Shown: positions 38,371 through 48,074, counted from the stretch's first letter. The stretch is DNA of 48,429 nucleotides from an uncultured Oscillospiraceae bacterium (GCA_947632365.1 CANROZ010000002.1:1-48429); one strand, 5' to 3'. Program-made: numbers and translations. The notes: generated from the sequence alone by a model not told the origin.

Positions 38371-39249
38371 TCACGCCACGGGTCCGTAACTCAGCTCGAT
38401 CATGTTCCCGTCGGCGTCGGCGGCCTTGACAAGGCAGCCGTTGTCGTCATACTCCATCTCCGGCTCCCCCGTCATGGGGCAGGTCCAGAGCATCACCTGC
38501 TCCCCCGCGGTGTCCCTCAGACCCAGGGACAGGGATATCTCCTCGGAGGACCCGCCGTCGAGGTCCGTCCATATCTGTCGGCTCCAGCCCCCCGACAACA
38601 GCGGCATGTAGTAGTACAGGCTCTCGCCGTCGTCGTAGCTCTCCCTGGTGAGGCGTCCCTCGTCGTCATACTCGTATGTGTAGGTCCCGGTGAAGGTGCC
38701 CCAGGGCTGGGTGATGTGGTAGGTCTGGCTGAGCGCCAGGCCCGCGTCATCGTACTCGTATGTGTAGGTGTTCACGTCCGGCTCCCCGCCGGGGGCGGCG
38801 GTAGTCTGGCTGATCATGTGCCCGTGTTCGTCGTAGACATACTCTACAACGGAGCTAAAGTCGTCGGTGGTCTGCTCCTGCCGGATCACCTGGCCCGCCT
38901 CGTCATAGGTGTAGACCGTATGGATGGAACTCTCGCCCTGCCAGGTCGTCTCCGCCAGATGTCCGGCCTCGTCATACACCATCTGCTGGGTGTAGGTGGG
39001 CGCCGTGTAGAACGTGATACGCCCTGCGTCGTCGTATTCCATGGCGAAAACGTCCTCACCTTTCCGGACCTGGGTGGGCAGCCAACCGCCGTTTTCGTAA
39101 ACGAACGCGGTCTCCGTGGCGGTCCCGCCGGAGGTGACCGTCACCTTCGTCAGCAGAAACGCGCTCTGTCCCTCATCGGCCAGAACAGGGATCGCCGCCG
39201 CAGCCAGCAGACACAGCACAAGAAGCAAACTGAAAAACCGTTTTTTCAT
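38371..39249 (-). CDS. Secreted small RHS/YD-repeat-like protein
   Basis: 292 aa; signal peptide MKKRFFSLLLVLCLLAAAAIPVLADE; repeated YD motifs: MEYDDAGRITFY, MVYDEAGHLAETT, YTYDEAGQVIRQ, YVYDEHGHMISQ, YEYDDAGLALSQ, YEYDDEGRLTRES, MEYDDNGCLVKA. Confidence 0.85.
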   Translation of the reverse strand: MKKRFFSLLLVLCLLAAAAIPVLADEGQSAFLLTKVTVTSGGTATETAFVYENGGWLPTQVRKGEDVFAMEYDDAGRITFYTAPTYTQQMVYDEAGHLAETTWQGESSIHTVYTYDEAGQVIRQEQTTDDFSSVVEYVYDEHGHMISQTTAAPGGEPDVNTYTYEYDDAGLALSQTYHITQPWGTFTGTYTYEYDDEGRLTRESYDDGESLYYYMPLLSGGWSRQIWTDLDGGSSEEISLSLGLRDTAGEQVMLWTCPMTGEPEMEYDDNGCLVKAADADGNMIELSYGPVA

Positions 39250-39388
39250 GACGTTTCTCCTTTTGAAAAGTTCAGGGGATGGGATCAGGGTACAACACGC
39301 CTTTGGCGGCGGGAACTTCCGCCCTGCCGCGTTGTCGTGCCTGAGATCATATTACTATAGCTGACGGGAGAAAACAAGCGCCAAAAGA

Positions 39389-39418
39389 AAACTCCCGGAG
39401 CGGATGCTCCGGGAGTTT
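39389..39418. terminator. Terminator downstream of rpmB
   Basis: AAACTCCCGGAGC-ggat-GCTCCGGGAGTTT. Confidence 0.85.
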
Positions 39419-39434
39419 GCTATTTACGGAAAGA

Positions 39435-39623
39435 TCACACGGCGCGCTGGACCTTGCCGCTGCGCAGGCAGCGGGTGCACACATAGATGTGCTGGGGCTT
39501 CCCGTCCACGATCGCCTTCACGCGCTTCACGTTGGGCTTCCACATACGGTTGGAACGCCGATGGGAGTGGCTGACCTTGATGCCGAAAGTCACGCCTTTT
39601 CCGCAAACCTCACATTTTGCCAT
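39435..39623 (-). CDS. rpmB: 50S ribosomal protein L28
   Basis: 62 aa; MAKCEVCGKGVTFGIKVSHSHRRSNRMWKPNVKRVK. Confidence 0.96.
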   Translation of the reverse strand: MAKCEVCGKGVTFGIKVSHSHRRSNRMWKPNVKRVKAIVDGKPQHIYVCTRCLRSGKVQRAV

Positions 39624-39775
39624 CGTAATCAGCTCCTTCCTACTGTCCGCGCGACAGCCTCAATATAATACCAGAGCATCCGGCAAATTGCAAGTATTTT
39701 TTTCAAATCTGAGAAAAAGTTGAAAAAACCATGCCGCGGCGATTGCGCAAGGGGCCATTGGTGTATTAAAATAGA

Positions 39776-40747
39776 GTGGAAATGAATATGAAATGGGGTG
39801 GCCCCTTGAAAAAGCGATATGACGTGAAGCTGACCCAGATCGTGGACGAGCACAGCCTGAAGGTGGTCTACGCCGCGCCGGAGTATGACAGGATACGCAT
39901 CACCTCCGCGGACCTGAACCGCCCCGGTATCCAGCTCATGGGATACCTGAAGCACTTTGACGCCTCCCGCATCCAGGTCATCGGCAAGAGCGAGACCACC
40001 ATGATGGAGGAGCAGGACCGGGAGCGGCGGCTGGCCGGGTTCCAGGCGGTGATGAGCCAGGGCGTGCCCGCGGTCATCATCGCCCACGACGAGCCCGTGC
40101 TGCCCGAGTGCCTGGAGATGGCCAAGCGGTACGAGATCACCCTGCTCACCACGGAGATGGACACCTCCGAGTTCTACGCCCGGCTCATCAGCACCCTGCG
40201 CTACCACATGGCCCCCCGGGAGACCATCCACGGGGTGCTCATGGAGGTCTACGGCGAGGGCATGCTCATCATCGGCGACAGCGGCGTGGGCAAATCGGAG
40301 ACCGCCCTGGGCCTTTTGAAGCAGGGCCACCGCCTCATCGCCGACGACGCGGTGGAGATACTGCGCACCTCCAGTTTCCAGCTGGAGGGCCGCTCCCCCG
40401 CCCTCATCCAGCACTTCATGGAGCTGCGGGGCATCGGCGTCATCAACGTGCCCAGCGTATTCGGCATCGGCGCGGTCAAGTCCTCCACCACCATCGACCT
40501 GGTGGTGGAGATGGAGCTGTGGGACGACGGCAAGCGCTACGACCGCCTGGGTCTGGACACCAAGACCACGGAATACCTGGGGGTGAAGATACCCCTGGTG
40601 ACCATCCCTGTGCGCCCCGGGCGGAACCTGGCCGTCATCCTGGAGCTGGCCGCGCTGACCAACCGCCAGAAAAAGACCGGCTACAACGCCGCGGAGGACC
40701 TGGCCCGCCGGGTGGACGAGAGCGTGGATATGGGTCTGGAATTATAG
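39776..40747 (+). CDS. hprK: HPr kinase/phosphorylase (start uncertain; TTG at 39806 also plausible)
   Basis: GEGMLIIGDSGVGKSETALGLLKQGHRLIADDAVEI; GIGVINVPSVFGIGAVKSS. Confidence 0.96.
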   Translation: MEMNMKWGGPLKKRYDVKLTQIVDEHSLKVVYAAPEYDRIRITSADLNRPGIQLMGYLKHFDASRIQVIGKSETTMMEEQDRERRLAGFQAVMSQGVPAVIIAHDEPVLPECLEMAKRYEITLLTTEMDTSEFYARLISTLRYHMAPRETIHGVLMEVYGEGMLIIGDSGVGKSETALGLLKQGHRLIADDAVEILRTSSFQLEGRSPALIQHFMELRGIGVINVPSVFGIGAVKSSTTIDLVVEMELWDDGKRYDRLGLDTKTTEYLGVKIPLVTIPVRPGRNLAVILELAALTNRQKKTGYNAAEDLARRVDESVDMGLEL

Positions 40748-40898
40748 TCGATCGAATGCTTGCATTCGATCGAGAAGGCTTCGGCTCACATACGCGCACT
40801 CGCTGCGCTCGCACACTTCGTGAGCCGCAAAGAGTTTTTTCCGACGTACATGTCCTCGGAAAAAACGATCCCACTTTCTTCGCCGCTGCGGCGGCGAA
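40748..40898. repeat. Cluster of four consecutive inverted repeats between hprK and murB
   Basis: TCGATCGAATGC-TT-GCATTCGATCGA (40748-40773); CGGCTCAC...GTGAGCCG (40782-40827); GTTTTTTCCGA-N11-TCGGAAAAAAC (40834-40866); TTCGCCGC-TGCG-GCGGCGAA (40879-40898). Confidence 0.9.
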
Positions 40899-40912
40899 CT
40901 CTGCGAGGTCCT

Positions 40913-41824
40913 ATGGATTATTCTTCTCTAATACGTGAAATAAAAGCGGCGCTGCCGGGGCTGGACGTGCGTCAGAACGAGCCCATGGCGGAGCACTGTT
41001 CCTTCCGGGTGGGCGGCCCGGCGGCGGCCATGGCCCTGCCGGGTTCCGCAGACCAGCTCCGGGCGCTGCTCACCCTCCTGCGGCAGGCGGGGGTGAAGCC
41101 CCTGATCATCGGCAACGGCACCAACATCCTGCCCCCGGACGAGGGGCTAGAGCGGTTCGTGGTGGTCACCTGCCCCGGTGCGGGCCAGGTGTCCGTATCC
41201 GGCTGTGCCCTGACGGCCGACTGCGGCGCCACGCTGGCGGCGGCGGCCACGGCCGCCGCGGAGGCGGGCCTTGCCGGGCTGGAATTTGCCTACGGCATCC
41301 CCGGCTCCGTGGGGGGCGGCGTGGTGATGAACGCCGGCGCTTACGGCGGCGAGCTGAAGGACGTGGTGCGCTGCACCGAGTATATGGACGAGGACCTGAC
41401 CGTCCGCACCGCCCTGGGGAACGAGCATGACTTTTCCTATCGGCACAGCCTTTTTTCCGGCCGGGAGACCGTCATCCTGCGCACCACATTCGCCCTGACC
41501 CCCGGGGACCCGGAGGCCATCCGGGCCCGGATGCGGGAGCTGGCCGCCCGCCGCCGGGCCAGCCAGCCGCTGGAGCTGCCCTCGGCGGGCAGCACCTTCA
41601 AGCGGCCCGCGGGGGGCTATGCCGCCGCCCTCATCGACGAGGCCGGACTGCGGGGCTATGCCGTCGGCGGGGCGCAGGTATCGGAAAAGCACGCGGGGTT
41701 CGTGGTGAACGCCGGAGGCGCCACCGCGGCGGACATCCTGCGTCTGATGGAACATATACAAAAGACCGTTCTGGCACGGTCCGGCATAGAGCTGGAGCCG
41801 GAGGTGCTGGTCCTGGGGAGGTAA
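40913..41824 (+). CDS. murB: UDP-N-acetylenolpyruvoylglucosamine reductase MurB
   Basis: Start ATG 40913 (MDYSSLIREIKAALPGLDVRQNEPMAEHCSFRVGGPA) preferred over the ORF-track start at 40760 that reads through the palindrome cluster. Confidence 0.93.
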   Translation: MDYSSLIREIKAALPGLDVRQNEPMAEHCSFRVGGPAAAMALPGSADQLRALLTLLRQAGVKPLIIGNGTNILPPDEGLERFVVVTCPGAGQVSVSGCALTADCGATLAAAATAAAEAGLAGLEFAYGIPGSVGGGVVMNAGAYGGELKDVVRCTEYMDEDLTVRTALGNEHDFSYRHSLFSGRETVILRTTFALTPGDPEAIRARMRELAARRRASQPLELPSAGSTFKRPAGGYAAALIDEAGLRGYAVGGAQVSEKHAGFVVNAGGATAADILRLMEHIQKTVLARSGIELEPEVLVLGR

Positions 41825-41826
41825 TC

Positions 41827-42675
41827 ATGGAGTTTCTCATCATCACGGGCCTTTCCGGCGCGGGCAAGACCAGGGCCGCGGACATCTGCGAGGACCTGGG
41901 CTATTACTGCGTGGACAATCTGCCTGTGGCGCTGCTGGGCCGTTTTGCGGCGCTGTGTCTGGCCACCCGGGGCCGCTATGAGCGTGTGGCGCTGGTGATG
42001 GACGTGCGCAGCGTGGCCTCCTTCGAGGAGCTGGACGCCGCGCTGCAAGAGCTGGAGGCCCTGGACTGCCAGGTGCGCATCCTCTACCTGGAGGCGGACG
42101 TGGCCACGCTGCTGCGCCGCTATAAGGAGACCCGTCGGCCCCATCCCATGACCCAGCGGGGCCGCTCCCTGCGCCAGACCATCGAAAAGGAGATCGCCTT
42201 CCTCGCCCCTCTGCGGGAGCGGGCGGACTTCATCATCCAGACGGACGCCGAGCCGCTGAACAAGCTGAAGGCCACGATCTGTCAGTACCTGCACCCGGAG
42301 GATCGGTATTTTTCCGTGAACATCCTCTCCTTCGGCTACAAAAAGGGCCTGCCGCCGGAGGCGGACCTGGTGCTGGACGTGCGGTGCCTGCCCAACCCCT
42401 TTTACGAGCCGGACCTACAGCATCTCACCGGGCTGGACGCCCCGGTGGCGGACTATATCTTCCGCAGCGAGAACGCCCAGGCCCTGTTGGAAAAGCTGCG
42501 GGACCTGCTGGGATTTCTGCTGCCGCTGTACGAGTCGGACCGCCGGGAGCTGACGGTGGCGGTGGGCTGCACCGGGGGCCATCACCGGAGCGTAGCTGTC
42601 GCCCAGGCCCTGGGCCAGGCCCTGGAGGAGCAGGGCCATCTGGTGACGGTCACCCACCGGGACATATCGTCCTGA
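41827..42675 (+). CDS. rapZ: RapZ/YvcJ-family nucleotide-binding protein
   Basis: FLIITGLSGAGKTRAADICEDLGYYCVDNLPVALL; AVGCTGGHHRSVAVAQAL. Confidence 0.95.
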   Translation: MEFLIITGLSGAGKTRAADICEDLGYYCVDNLPVALLGRFAALCLATRGRYERVALVMDVRSVASFEELDAALQELEALDCQVRILYLEADVATLLRRYKETRRPHPMTQRGRSLRQTIEKEIAFLAPLRERADFIIQTDAEPLNKLKATICQYLHPEDRYFSVNILSFGYKKGLPPEADLVLDVRCLPNPFYEPDLQHLTGLDAPVADYIFRSENAQALLEKLRDLLGFLLPLYESDRRELTVAVGCTGGHHRSVAVAQALGQALEEQGHLVTVTHRDISS

Positions 42676-42694
42676 CCGGAGACGGGGAGGCGCT

Positions 42695-43594
42695 ATGAGC
42701 TTTTCATCGGATGTGAAGACCGAGCTCTGCCGGGACGGCATCGCGAAAAAATGCTGCGCCCTGGCGGAGGCCTACGGTGTGCTGCTGTACGCAAACGATT
42801 TCTCCACCCGGCAGATACGCGTCATGACGGAGAACGACGCCTTCGCCGCCCGGCTGCCCAAGCTGTTCCGCCGGGCCTTTTCCCTGGATTTTGACGTGCT
42901 CCCCCCAGGCGGTCCCGGCAAGCGCTCCTTCGTCATCGCGGACCGGGACAAGCTCCGCGCCGTCTTTTCCGCCTTCGGCTACGACCCGGACCGAGCCCTG
43001 GCCCACCACATCAACTTGGCGGTGGTGGAGTCGGACTGCGACCGGACCGCCTTTCTGCGGGGGGCGTTTTTGGCAGGGGGCAGCGTCACCGACCCTGCCC
43101 GGGGCTACCACATGGAATTTGCCACCGGGCACGAGAGCGTCTGCCGGGAGGTCCACGCCCTGCTGCTGGAGATGGGCTTCGAGCCCAAGGACGCCGCCCG
43201 GGGCCGCAACTGGATCACCTATTTCAAGAAGAGCGGCGCCATCGAGGATATGCTCACCACCCTGGGCGCGCCCCTGTCCGCCATGGGGGTGATGCAGGCC
43301 AAGGTGGAAAAGCACATGGCCAACGCTATGAACCGCATCACCAACTGCGATATGGCCAACGCCGACAAGATCACCGACGCCGCCGCCGAGCAGCTGGACG
43401 CCATCCGCGCCATCGAGGCCGCCGCCGGGCTGGATTCCCTGCCCCCCGTATTGCAGCAGACGGCGCTGCTGCGCATCGCCAACCCCTCCTGTTCCCTGTC
43501 CGATCTGGCCCAGCTGGCCTATCCCCCCGTGACGAAAAGCTGCATGAATCACCGTCTGCGCAAATTGACGGAGCTCAGCCGGAATTTGAAGTAA
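42695..43594 (+). CDS. whiA: WhiA family sporulation/cell-division regulator
   Basis: MSFSSDVKTELCR; AFLRGAFLAGGSVTDPARGYHMEF; C-terminal HTH. Confidence 0.95.
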   Translation: MSFSSDVKTELCRDGIAKKCCALAEAYGVLLYANDFSTRQIRVMTENDAFAARLPKLFRRAFSLDFDVLPPGGPGKRSFVIADRDKLRAVFSAFGYDPDRALAHHINLAVVESDCDRTAFLRGAFLAGGSVTDPARGYHMEFATGHESVCREVHALLLEMGFEPKDAARGRNWITYFKKSGAIEDMLTTLGAPLSAMGVMQAKVEKHMANAMNRITNCDMANADKITDAAAEQLDAIRAIEAAAGLDSLPPVLQQTALLRIANPSCSLSDLAQLAYPPVTKSCMNHRLRKLTELSRNLK

Positions 43595-43604
43595 GGAGCG
43601 CCCT

Positions 43605-46600
43605 ATGGCCTTTGTCCACCTCCATGTCCACAGCGAATACAGCCTCCTGGACGGCGCCTGCCGCATCCGGGATATGGCCGTGCGCGCCAAAGAGCTGGGC
43701 CAGACCGCCCTGGCCATCACCGACCACGGGGTGATGTACGGGGTAGTGGAGTTCTATCGGGCCTGCCAGGACGCGGGGATCAAGCCCGTCATCGGCTGCG
43801 AGGTCTATGTGGCCCCCCGGGACCGGACCGACAAGGTATACGGTCAGGACAACAATTACTCCCATCTGATCCTGCTGTGCAGGAACGAGACGGGCTATCA
43901 CAACCTGTGCCGCCTGGTCAGCGAGGGGTTCGTCAACGGGTTCTACATCCGCCCCCGTATCGACTGGCCGCTGCTGCATCAGCACGCCGAGGGGCTGGTT
44001 TGTCTGTCCGCCTGCCTGGCCGGAGATATCCCCCAAAAGCTGGTCCAGGGCCAGTATGAGGCCGCCAAGGCCCGGGCCCTGGAACTGGACGCGCTGTTCG
44101 GCCGGGGGAATTTCTACCTGGAGCTGCAGGACCACGGCATCCCCGATGAGCGCCGGGCCGCCCAGGGGCTGATCCGCATCCACAACGAGACGGGCATCCC
44201 TCTGGCCGTCACCAACGACGCCCACTATCTGCGGAAAGAGGACGCCCGGGTACAGGATATCCTCATGTGCGTGCAGACAGGCAAGACCGTGGACGATCCG
44301 GACCGGATGAAATTTGAAAGCTCGGAGCTTTACCTCAAATCCGAGGAGGAGATGCGCGCGCTGTTCCCCGACTTCCCGGAGGCATACGACAACACGGTGA
44401 AGATCGCGGACATGTGCCAGTTCGATTTTTCCTTCGGCCACTACCACCTGCCCCGGTTCCAGCTGCCCCCGGGGGAGACGGACAGCTTCGCCTACCTGCA
44501 AAAGCTCTGCTACACGGGGCTGGCCCAGCGCTACCCCGGCTACGGAAAAGAGCTGTCCGACCGTCTGGACTACGAGCTGGGCGTGATACGGCAGATGGGG
44601 TTCGTGGACTATTTCCTCATCGTCTGGGACTTCATCTCCTTCGCCAAGAGCCACGATATCCCGGTGGGGCCGGGGCGGGGCTCCGGCGCCGGTTCCATCG
44701 TCAGCTACACCCTGCGCATCACCGACGTGGACCCCATCAAATACAAGCTCTTCTTCGAGCGGTTCCTGAACCCGGAGCGGGTCACCATGCCGGATATCGA
44801 CATGGATTTCTGCGTCCGCCGCCGGGGCGAGGTCATCGACTATGTGACGGAGAAATACGGCGCGGACCACGTGGCCCAGATCGTCACCTTCGGCACCATG
44901 GCCGCCCGTGCCTCCATCCGGGACGTGGGCCGGGTGCTGGGCATGGTCTACGGGGAGACGGACGCCGTGGCCAAGCAGATACCCCAGGACCCCAAGATCA
45001 CCTTGGAGAAGGCGCTGCAGCTGTCCCGCCCCCTGCGGGATATGTACGGCTCCGACGACAAGGTCCGGGACCTGGTGGATACCGCCCGGGCCCTGGAGGG
45101 CATGCCCCGCAACGCCTCCACCCACGCCGCCGGCGTGGTCATCACCGCCGACCCCCTCACCGATTACGTGCCCCTGTCCCGCAACGACGACGCCATCGTC
45201 TGTCAGTTCGACATGGTGACGCTGGAGCAGCTGGGCCTTCTGAAGATGGACTTTCTGGGCCTGCGGAACCTGACGGTGCTGAAGGACGCGGAGACCCTGG
45301 TGCGCCGTGTCCAGCCGGATTTCCGGGTAGACGAGATACCGGAGGACGATCCGGACACCTTCCAGATGCTCTCCGAGGGCAAGACCAGCGGCGTGTTCCA
45401 GCTGGAGTCCGCGGGCATGACCGGGGTGTGCGTGGGCCTGCGGCCCCGGTCCATCGAGGATATCACCGCCGTCATCGCCCTGTACCGCCCCGGACCTATG
45501 GAGTCCATCCCCCGGTTCCTGGAGTGCGCCGCCCATCCGGAGCGGGTCACCTACAAGCATGAGCTGCTGCGGCCCATCCTGGACGTGACTTACGGCTGCA
45601 TCGTCTACCAGGAGCAGGTCATCAGCATCTTCCAGCGCCTGGCAGGCTTCTCCCTGGGCCAGGCGGACATGATCCGCCGGGCCATGTCGAAGAAAAAACA
45701 CGCGGTCATCGACGCCGAGCGGAAGGCCTTCGTCTACGGCGACGAGGCGCGCAGTATCCCCGGGTGCCTGAAAAACGGCGTCAGCGAGGCCATCGCCAAC
45801 AGCATCTATGACGAGATACTGGACTTCGCCTCCTACGCCTTCAACAAGGCCCACGCGGTGTGCTACGCCGTGGTGGCCTACCGCACCGCCTGGATGAAGC
45901 GCCACTGGCCCCGGGAGTATATGGCGGCGCTGCTGACCAGCGTGCTGGACTGGTCCGGCAAGGTGGCCGAGTACATCGCCGAGTGCAAGGCCATGGGCAT
46001 CGAGCTGCTGCCCCCGGACGTGAACGAGTCCGACGCGGATTTCACCGTGGTGGGCGGCAACATCCGCTTCGGTCTGGCGGCGGTGAAGGGCGTGGGCCGG
46101 AGCTTCGTAGAGCAGCTCATGGCCGAGCGGGCCGCCTCCGGCCCCTTCACGGCCTTTGACGAGTTCTGCCGCCGGATGTACGGCAAGGAGCTGAACCGCA
46201 AGCCCGTGGAGAGCCTGATCCGGGCGGGGGCCTTCGACTCCATGGGCTATAAGCGCCGGGCCCTGCTCCAGGTGCTGGACCGGGTGTTGGAGGGGGTCAA
46301 CGCCTCCGGCCGGAAGAATCTGGCCGGGCAGCTGGACCTGTTCTCCATGGACGACGGAGGCGAGAACGCCACCACCCTGGAGCTGCCGGACGTGGAGGAA
46401 TTTTCCGCTGCGGAGAAGATGGACATGGAAAAGGCCGTCACGGGGCTGTACCTCACCGGACACCCCATGGACGGCTATCGGGACACGGCGATCCGGCTGG
46501 GGGCCGTATCCATCGGGCCGCTGATGGACGATCTGAAAAACGAGGAGCAGCCCCACCAGTACCGGGACGGACAGTATGTCATCCTGGCGGGGGTGGTGTC

Positions 46601-47135
46601 CGCCGCCCGGACCCGGACCACGAAAAATAACTCCCTCATGAGCTATATCACCCTGGAGGACAGCACCGGGTCCATAGAGCTGATCGCCTTCCAGCGGGCG
46701 CTGGACCAGGGCGGACAGTATCTGGCGGAGAACGCGGTGGTATGCTGCACCGGGCGGATCGACGTGCGGGAGGACAAGGACCCTCAGCTGATGCTGGACG
46801 CAGCTTACCCCCTGGAGGGGCTGACGGACAGCGCCATCGCCGCCATCCGAAACGCCGCCCGGGACGGCGGCTACGCCGGGCGCCGGGCCCCGGAGGGGGC
46901 AGCCGTCCCCGCCGCTCCCGCCGGACGGAGGACCCTCTGGGTCCGCCTCCCCTCCCGACAGGACCCCATTCTGCACCGGATCGAGCTGCTGCTGACCATG
47001 TTCCCGGGCACCGACCCGCTGGTGGTCTATTTTGAGGATACGAAAAAGCGCCTGGGCGCCCGATGCGTCCTCCATGACGCCCTGGTGGCGGAGCTCACCG
47101 AACTGCTGGGCAGGAAAAATGTGGTCGTCAAATAG
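43605..47135 (+). CDS. dnaE: DNA polymerase III alpha subunit DnaE
   Basis: 1176 aa; FVHLHVHSEYSLLDGACRI (PHP); GPGRGSGAGSIVSYTLRITDVDPIKYKLFFERFLNPERVTMPDIDMDF. Confidence 0.97.
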   Translation: MAFVHLHVHSEYSLLDGACRIRDMAVRAKELGQTALAITDHGVMYGVVEFYRACQDAGIKPVIGCEVYVAPRDRTDKVYGQDNNYSHLILLCRNETGYHNLCRLVSEGFVNGFYIRPRIDWPLLHQHAEGLVCLSACLAGDIPQKLVQGQYEAAKARALELDALFGRGNFYLELQDHGIPDERRAAQGLIRIHNETGIPLAVTNDAHYLRKEDARVQDILMCVQTGKTVDDPDRMKFESSELYLKSEEEMRALFPDFPEAYDNTVKIADMCQFDFSFGHYHLPRFQLPPGETDSFAYLQKLCYTGLAQRYPGYGKELSDRLDYELGVIRQMGFVDYFLIVWDFISFAKSHDIPVGPGRGSGAGSIVSYTLRITDVDPIKYKLFFERFLNPERVTMPDIDMDFCVRRRGEVIDYVTEKYGADHVAQIVTFGTMAARASIRDVGRVLGMVYGETDAVAKQIPQDPKITLEKALQLSRPLRDMYGSDDKVRDLVDTARALEGMPRNASTHAAGVVITADPLTDYVPLSRNDDAIVCQFDMVTLEQLGLLKMDFLGLRNLTVLKDAETLVRRVQPDFRVDEIPEDDPDTFQMLSEGKTSGVFQLESAGMTGVCVGLRPRSIEDITAVIALYRPGPMESIPRFLECAAHPERVTYKHELLRPILDVTYGCIVYQEQVISIFQRLAGFSLGQADMIRRAMSKKKHAVIDAERKAFVYGDEARSIPGCLKNGVSEAIANSIYDEILDFASYAFNKAHAVCYAVVAYRTAWMKRHWPREYMAALLTSVLDWSGKVAEYIAECKAMGIELLPPDVNESDADFTVVGGNIRFGLAAVKGVGRSFVEQLMAERAASGPFTAFDEFCRRMYGKELNRKPVESLIRAGAFDSMGYKRRALLQVLDRVLEGVNASGRKNLAGQLDLFSMDDGGENATTLELPDVEEFSAAEKMDMEKAVTGLYLTGHPMDGYRDTAIRLGAVSIGPLMDDLKNEEQPHQYRDGQYVILAGVVSAARTRTTKNNSLMSYITLEDSTGSIELIAFQRALDQGGQYLAENAVVCCTGRIDVREDKDPQLMLDAAYPLEGLTDSAIAAIRNAARDGGYAGRRAPEGAAVPAAPAGRRTLWVRLPSRQDPILHRIELLLTMFPGTDPLVVYFEDTKKRLGARCVLHDALVAELTELLGRKNVVVK

Positions 47136-47150
47136 CAAGGAGGCCTGCGT

Positions 47151-48059
47151 ATGCTGGAGTTTCAGATAGGCGGCACGGAGGGGCTCTCCCCCAGGGAGGC
47201 CGGGTCGGGAGACGGGCCCTGCCTGCGCATCCTGACGGCGGAGGAGTTCCGGCATGAGACGGCGTATTTCCACCAGAAGCAGATGCTCCACAGCCTGGGC
47301 TCCATCCGCTACAGCAAGGCGGAGGCCTACGCCCAGGGCATCCAGGGGGTACTGCGCATCCCGCCCAAGGGCGGCGAAGAGGACACACATTTGGCTCTGG
47401 GATTCTATCTGGAGCGGGAGCGGCTCACCCTCATCGAAAACACAGGAACTCTCAAAGCCCTGTCCGGACAGCTCCGGGACCGTCTGGGGGAGAACACGAC
47501 CCCCGATCGGGCGCTGCTGCTGTTTCTGGAGCTGACAGCGGAGGACGATGTGCTCTACCTGCAGCACATCGAGGAACGGATGGACCAGCTGGAGCAGGCC
47601 GTGCTGGCTGACGCCCCGGTACAGGTGTTCGAGGCGCTGATGCGCTGCCGGAAGCGGCTTTCCGAGCTGAACGCCCACTACGAGCAGATGAGCTCCCTGG
47701 GCGAGCTGATGGCTGCGGCGGCGGACGGCGGTCCGGTACACAACGCCGCCCCCTGGGAGAATTATGTCGGCCACATGGGCCGTCTGCAGCAGTACGTAGG
47801 CCTGCTGCGGGAATATGCCGCTCAGCTGCGGGACATATACCAGACCAAGCAGGATGCCAAGCAAAACCGCACCATGAGCATCCTTACCGTGGTCACCACC
47901 CTCTTTCTGCCCCTGACGCTGCTCACCGGGTGGTACGGCATGAATTTCGCCGATATGCCGGAGCTGCGCTGGCGGTATGGGTACCCGGTAGTCATCGCCG
48001 TGGCAGTGGTAGTCGTTGCGGCGGAGATCGTCTATTTCAAGAAGAAGAAAATGCTCTGA
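47151..48059 (+). CDS. CorA-family divalent cation transporter
   Basis: 302 aa; C-terminal LTLLTGWYGMNFADMPELRWRYGYPVVIAVAVVVV (GMN motif). Confidence 0.92.
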   Translation: MLEFQIGGTEGLSPREAGSGDGPCLRILTAEEFRHETAYFHQKQMLHSLGSIRYSKAEAYAQGIQGVLRIPPKGGEEDTHLALGFYLERERLTLIENTGTLKALSGQLRDRLGENTTPDRALLLFLELTAEDDVLYLQHIEERMDQLEQAVLADAPVQVFEALMRCRKRLSELNAHYEQMSSLGELMAAAADGGPVHNAAPWENYVGHMGRLQQYVGLLREYAAQLRDIYQTKQDAKQNRTMSILTVVTTLFLPLTLLTGWYGMNFADMPELRWRYGYPVVIAVAVVVVAAEIVYFKKKKML

Positions 48060-48074
48060 CAAAGGAGAACAGCC

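Noticed and set aside
38332-39418. Similar terminators CCCGGAGCGGNNGCTCCGGG at 38332 and 39389 as a mobile repeat pair
   Set aside because: Similarity limited to the stem; both sit exactly at gene ends and are adequately explained as terminators.
43575-48062. 1495-aa minus-strand ORF antisense to dnaE/corA
   Set aside because: Low-complexity, His/Gln/Gly/Val/Leu-rich translation typical of antisense frames in high-GC genes; plus-strand DnaE and CorA are unambiguous.
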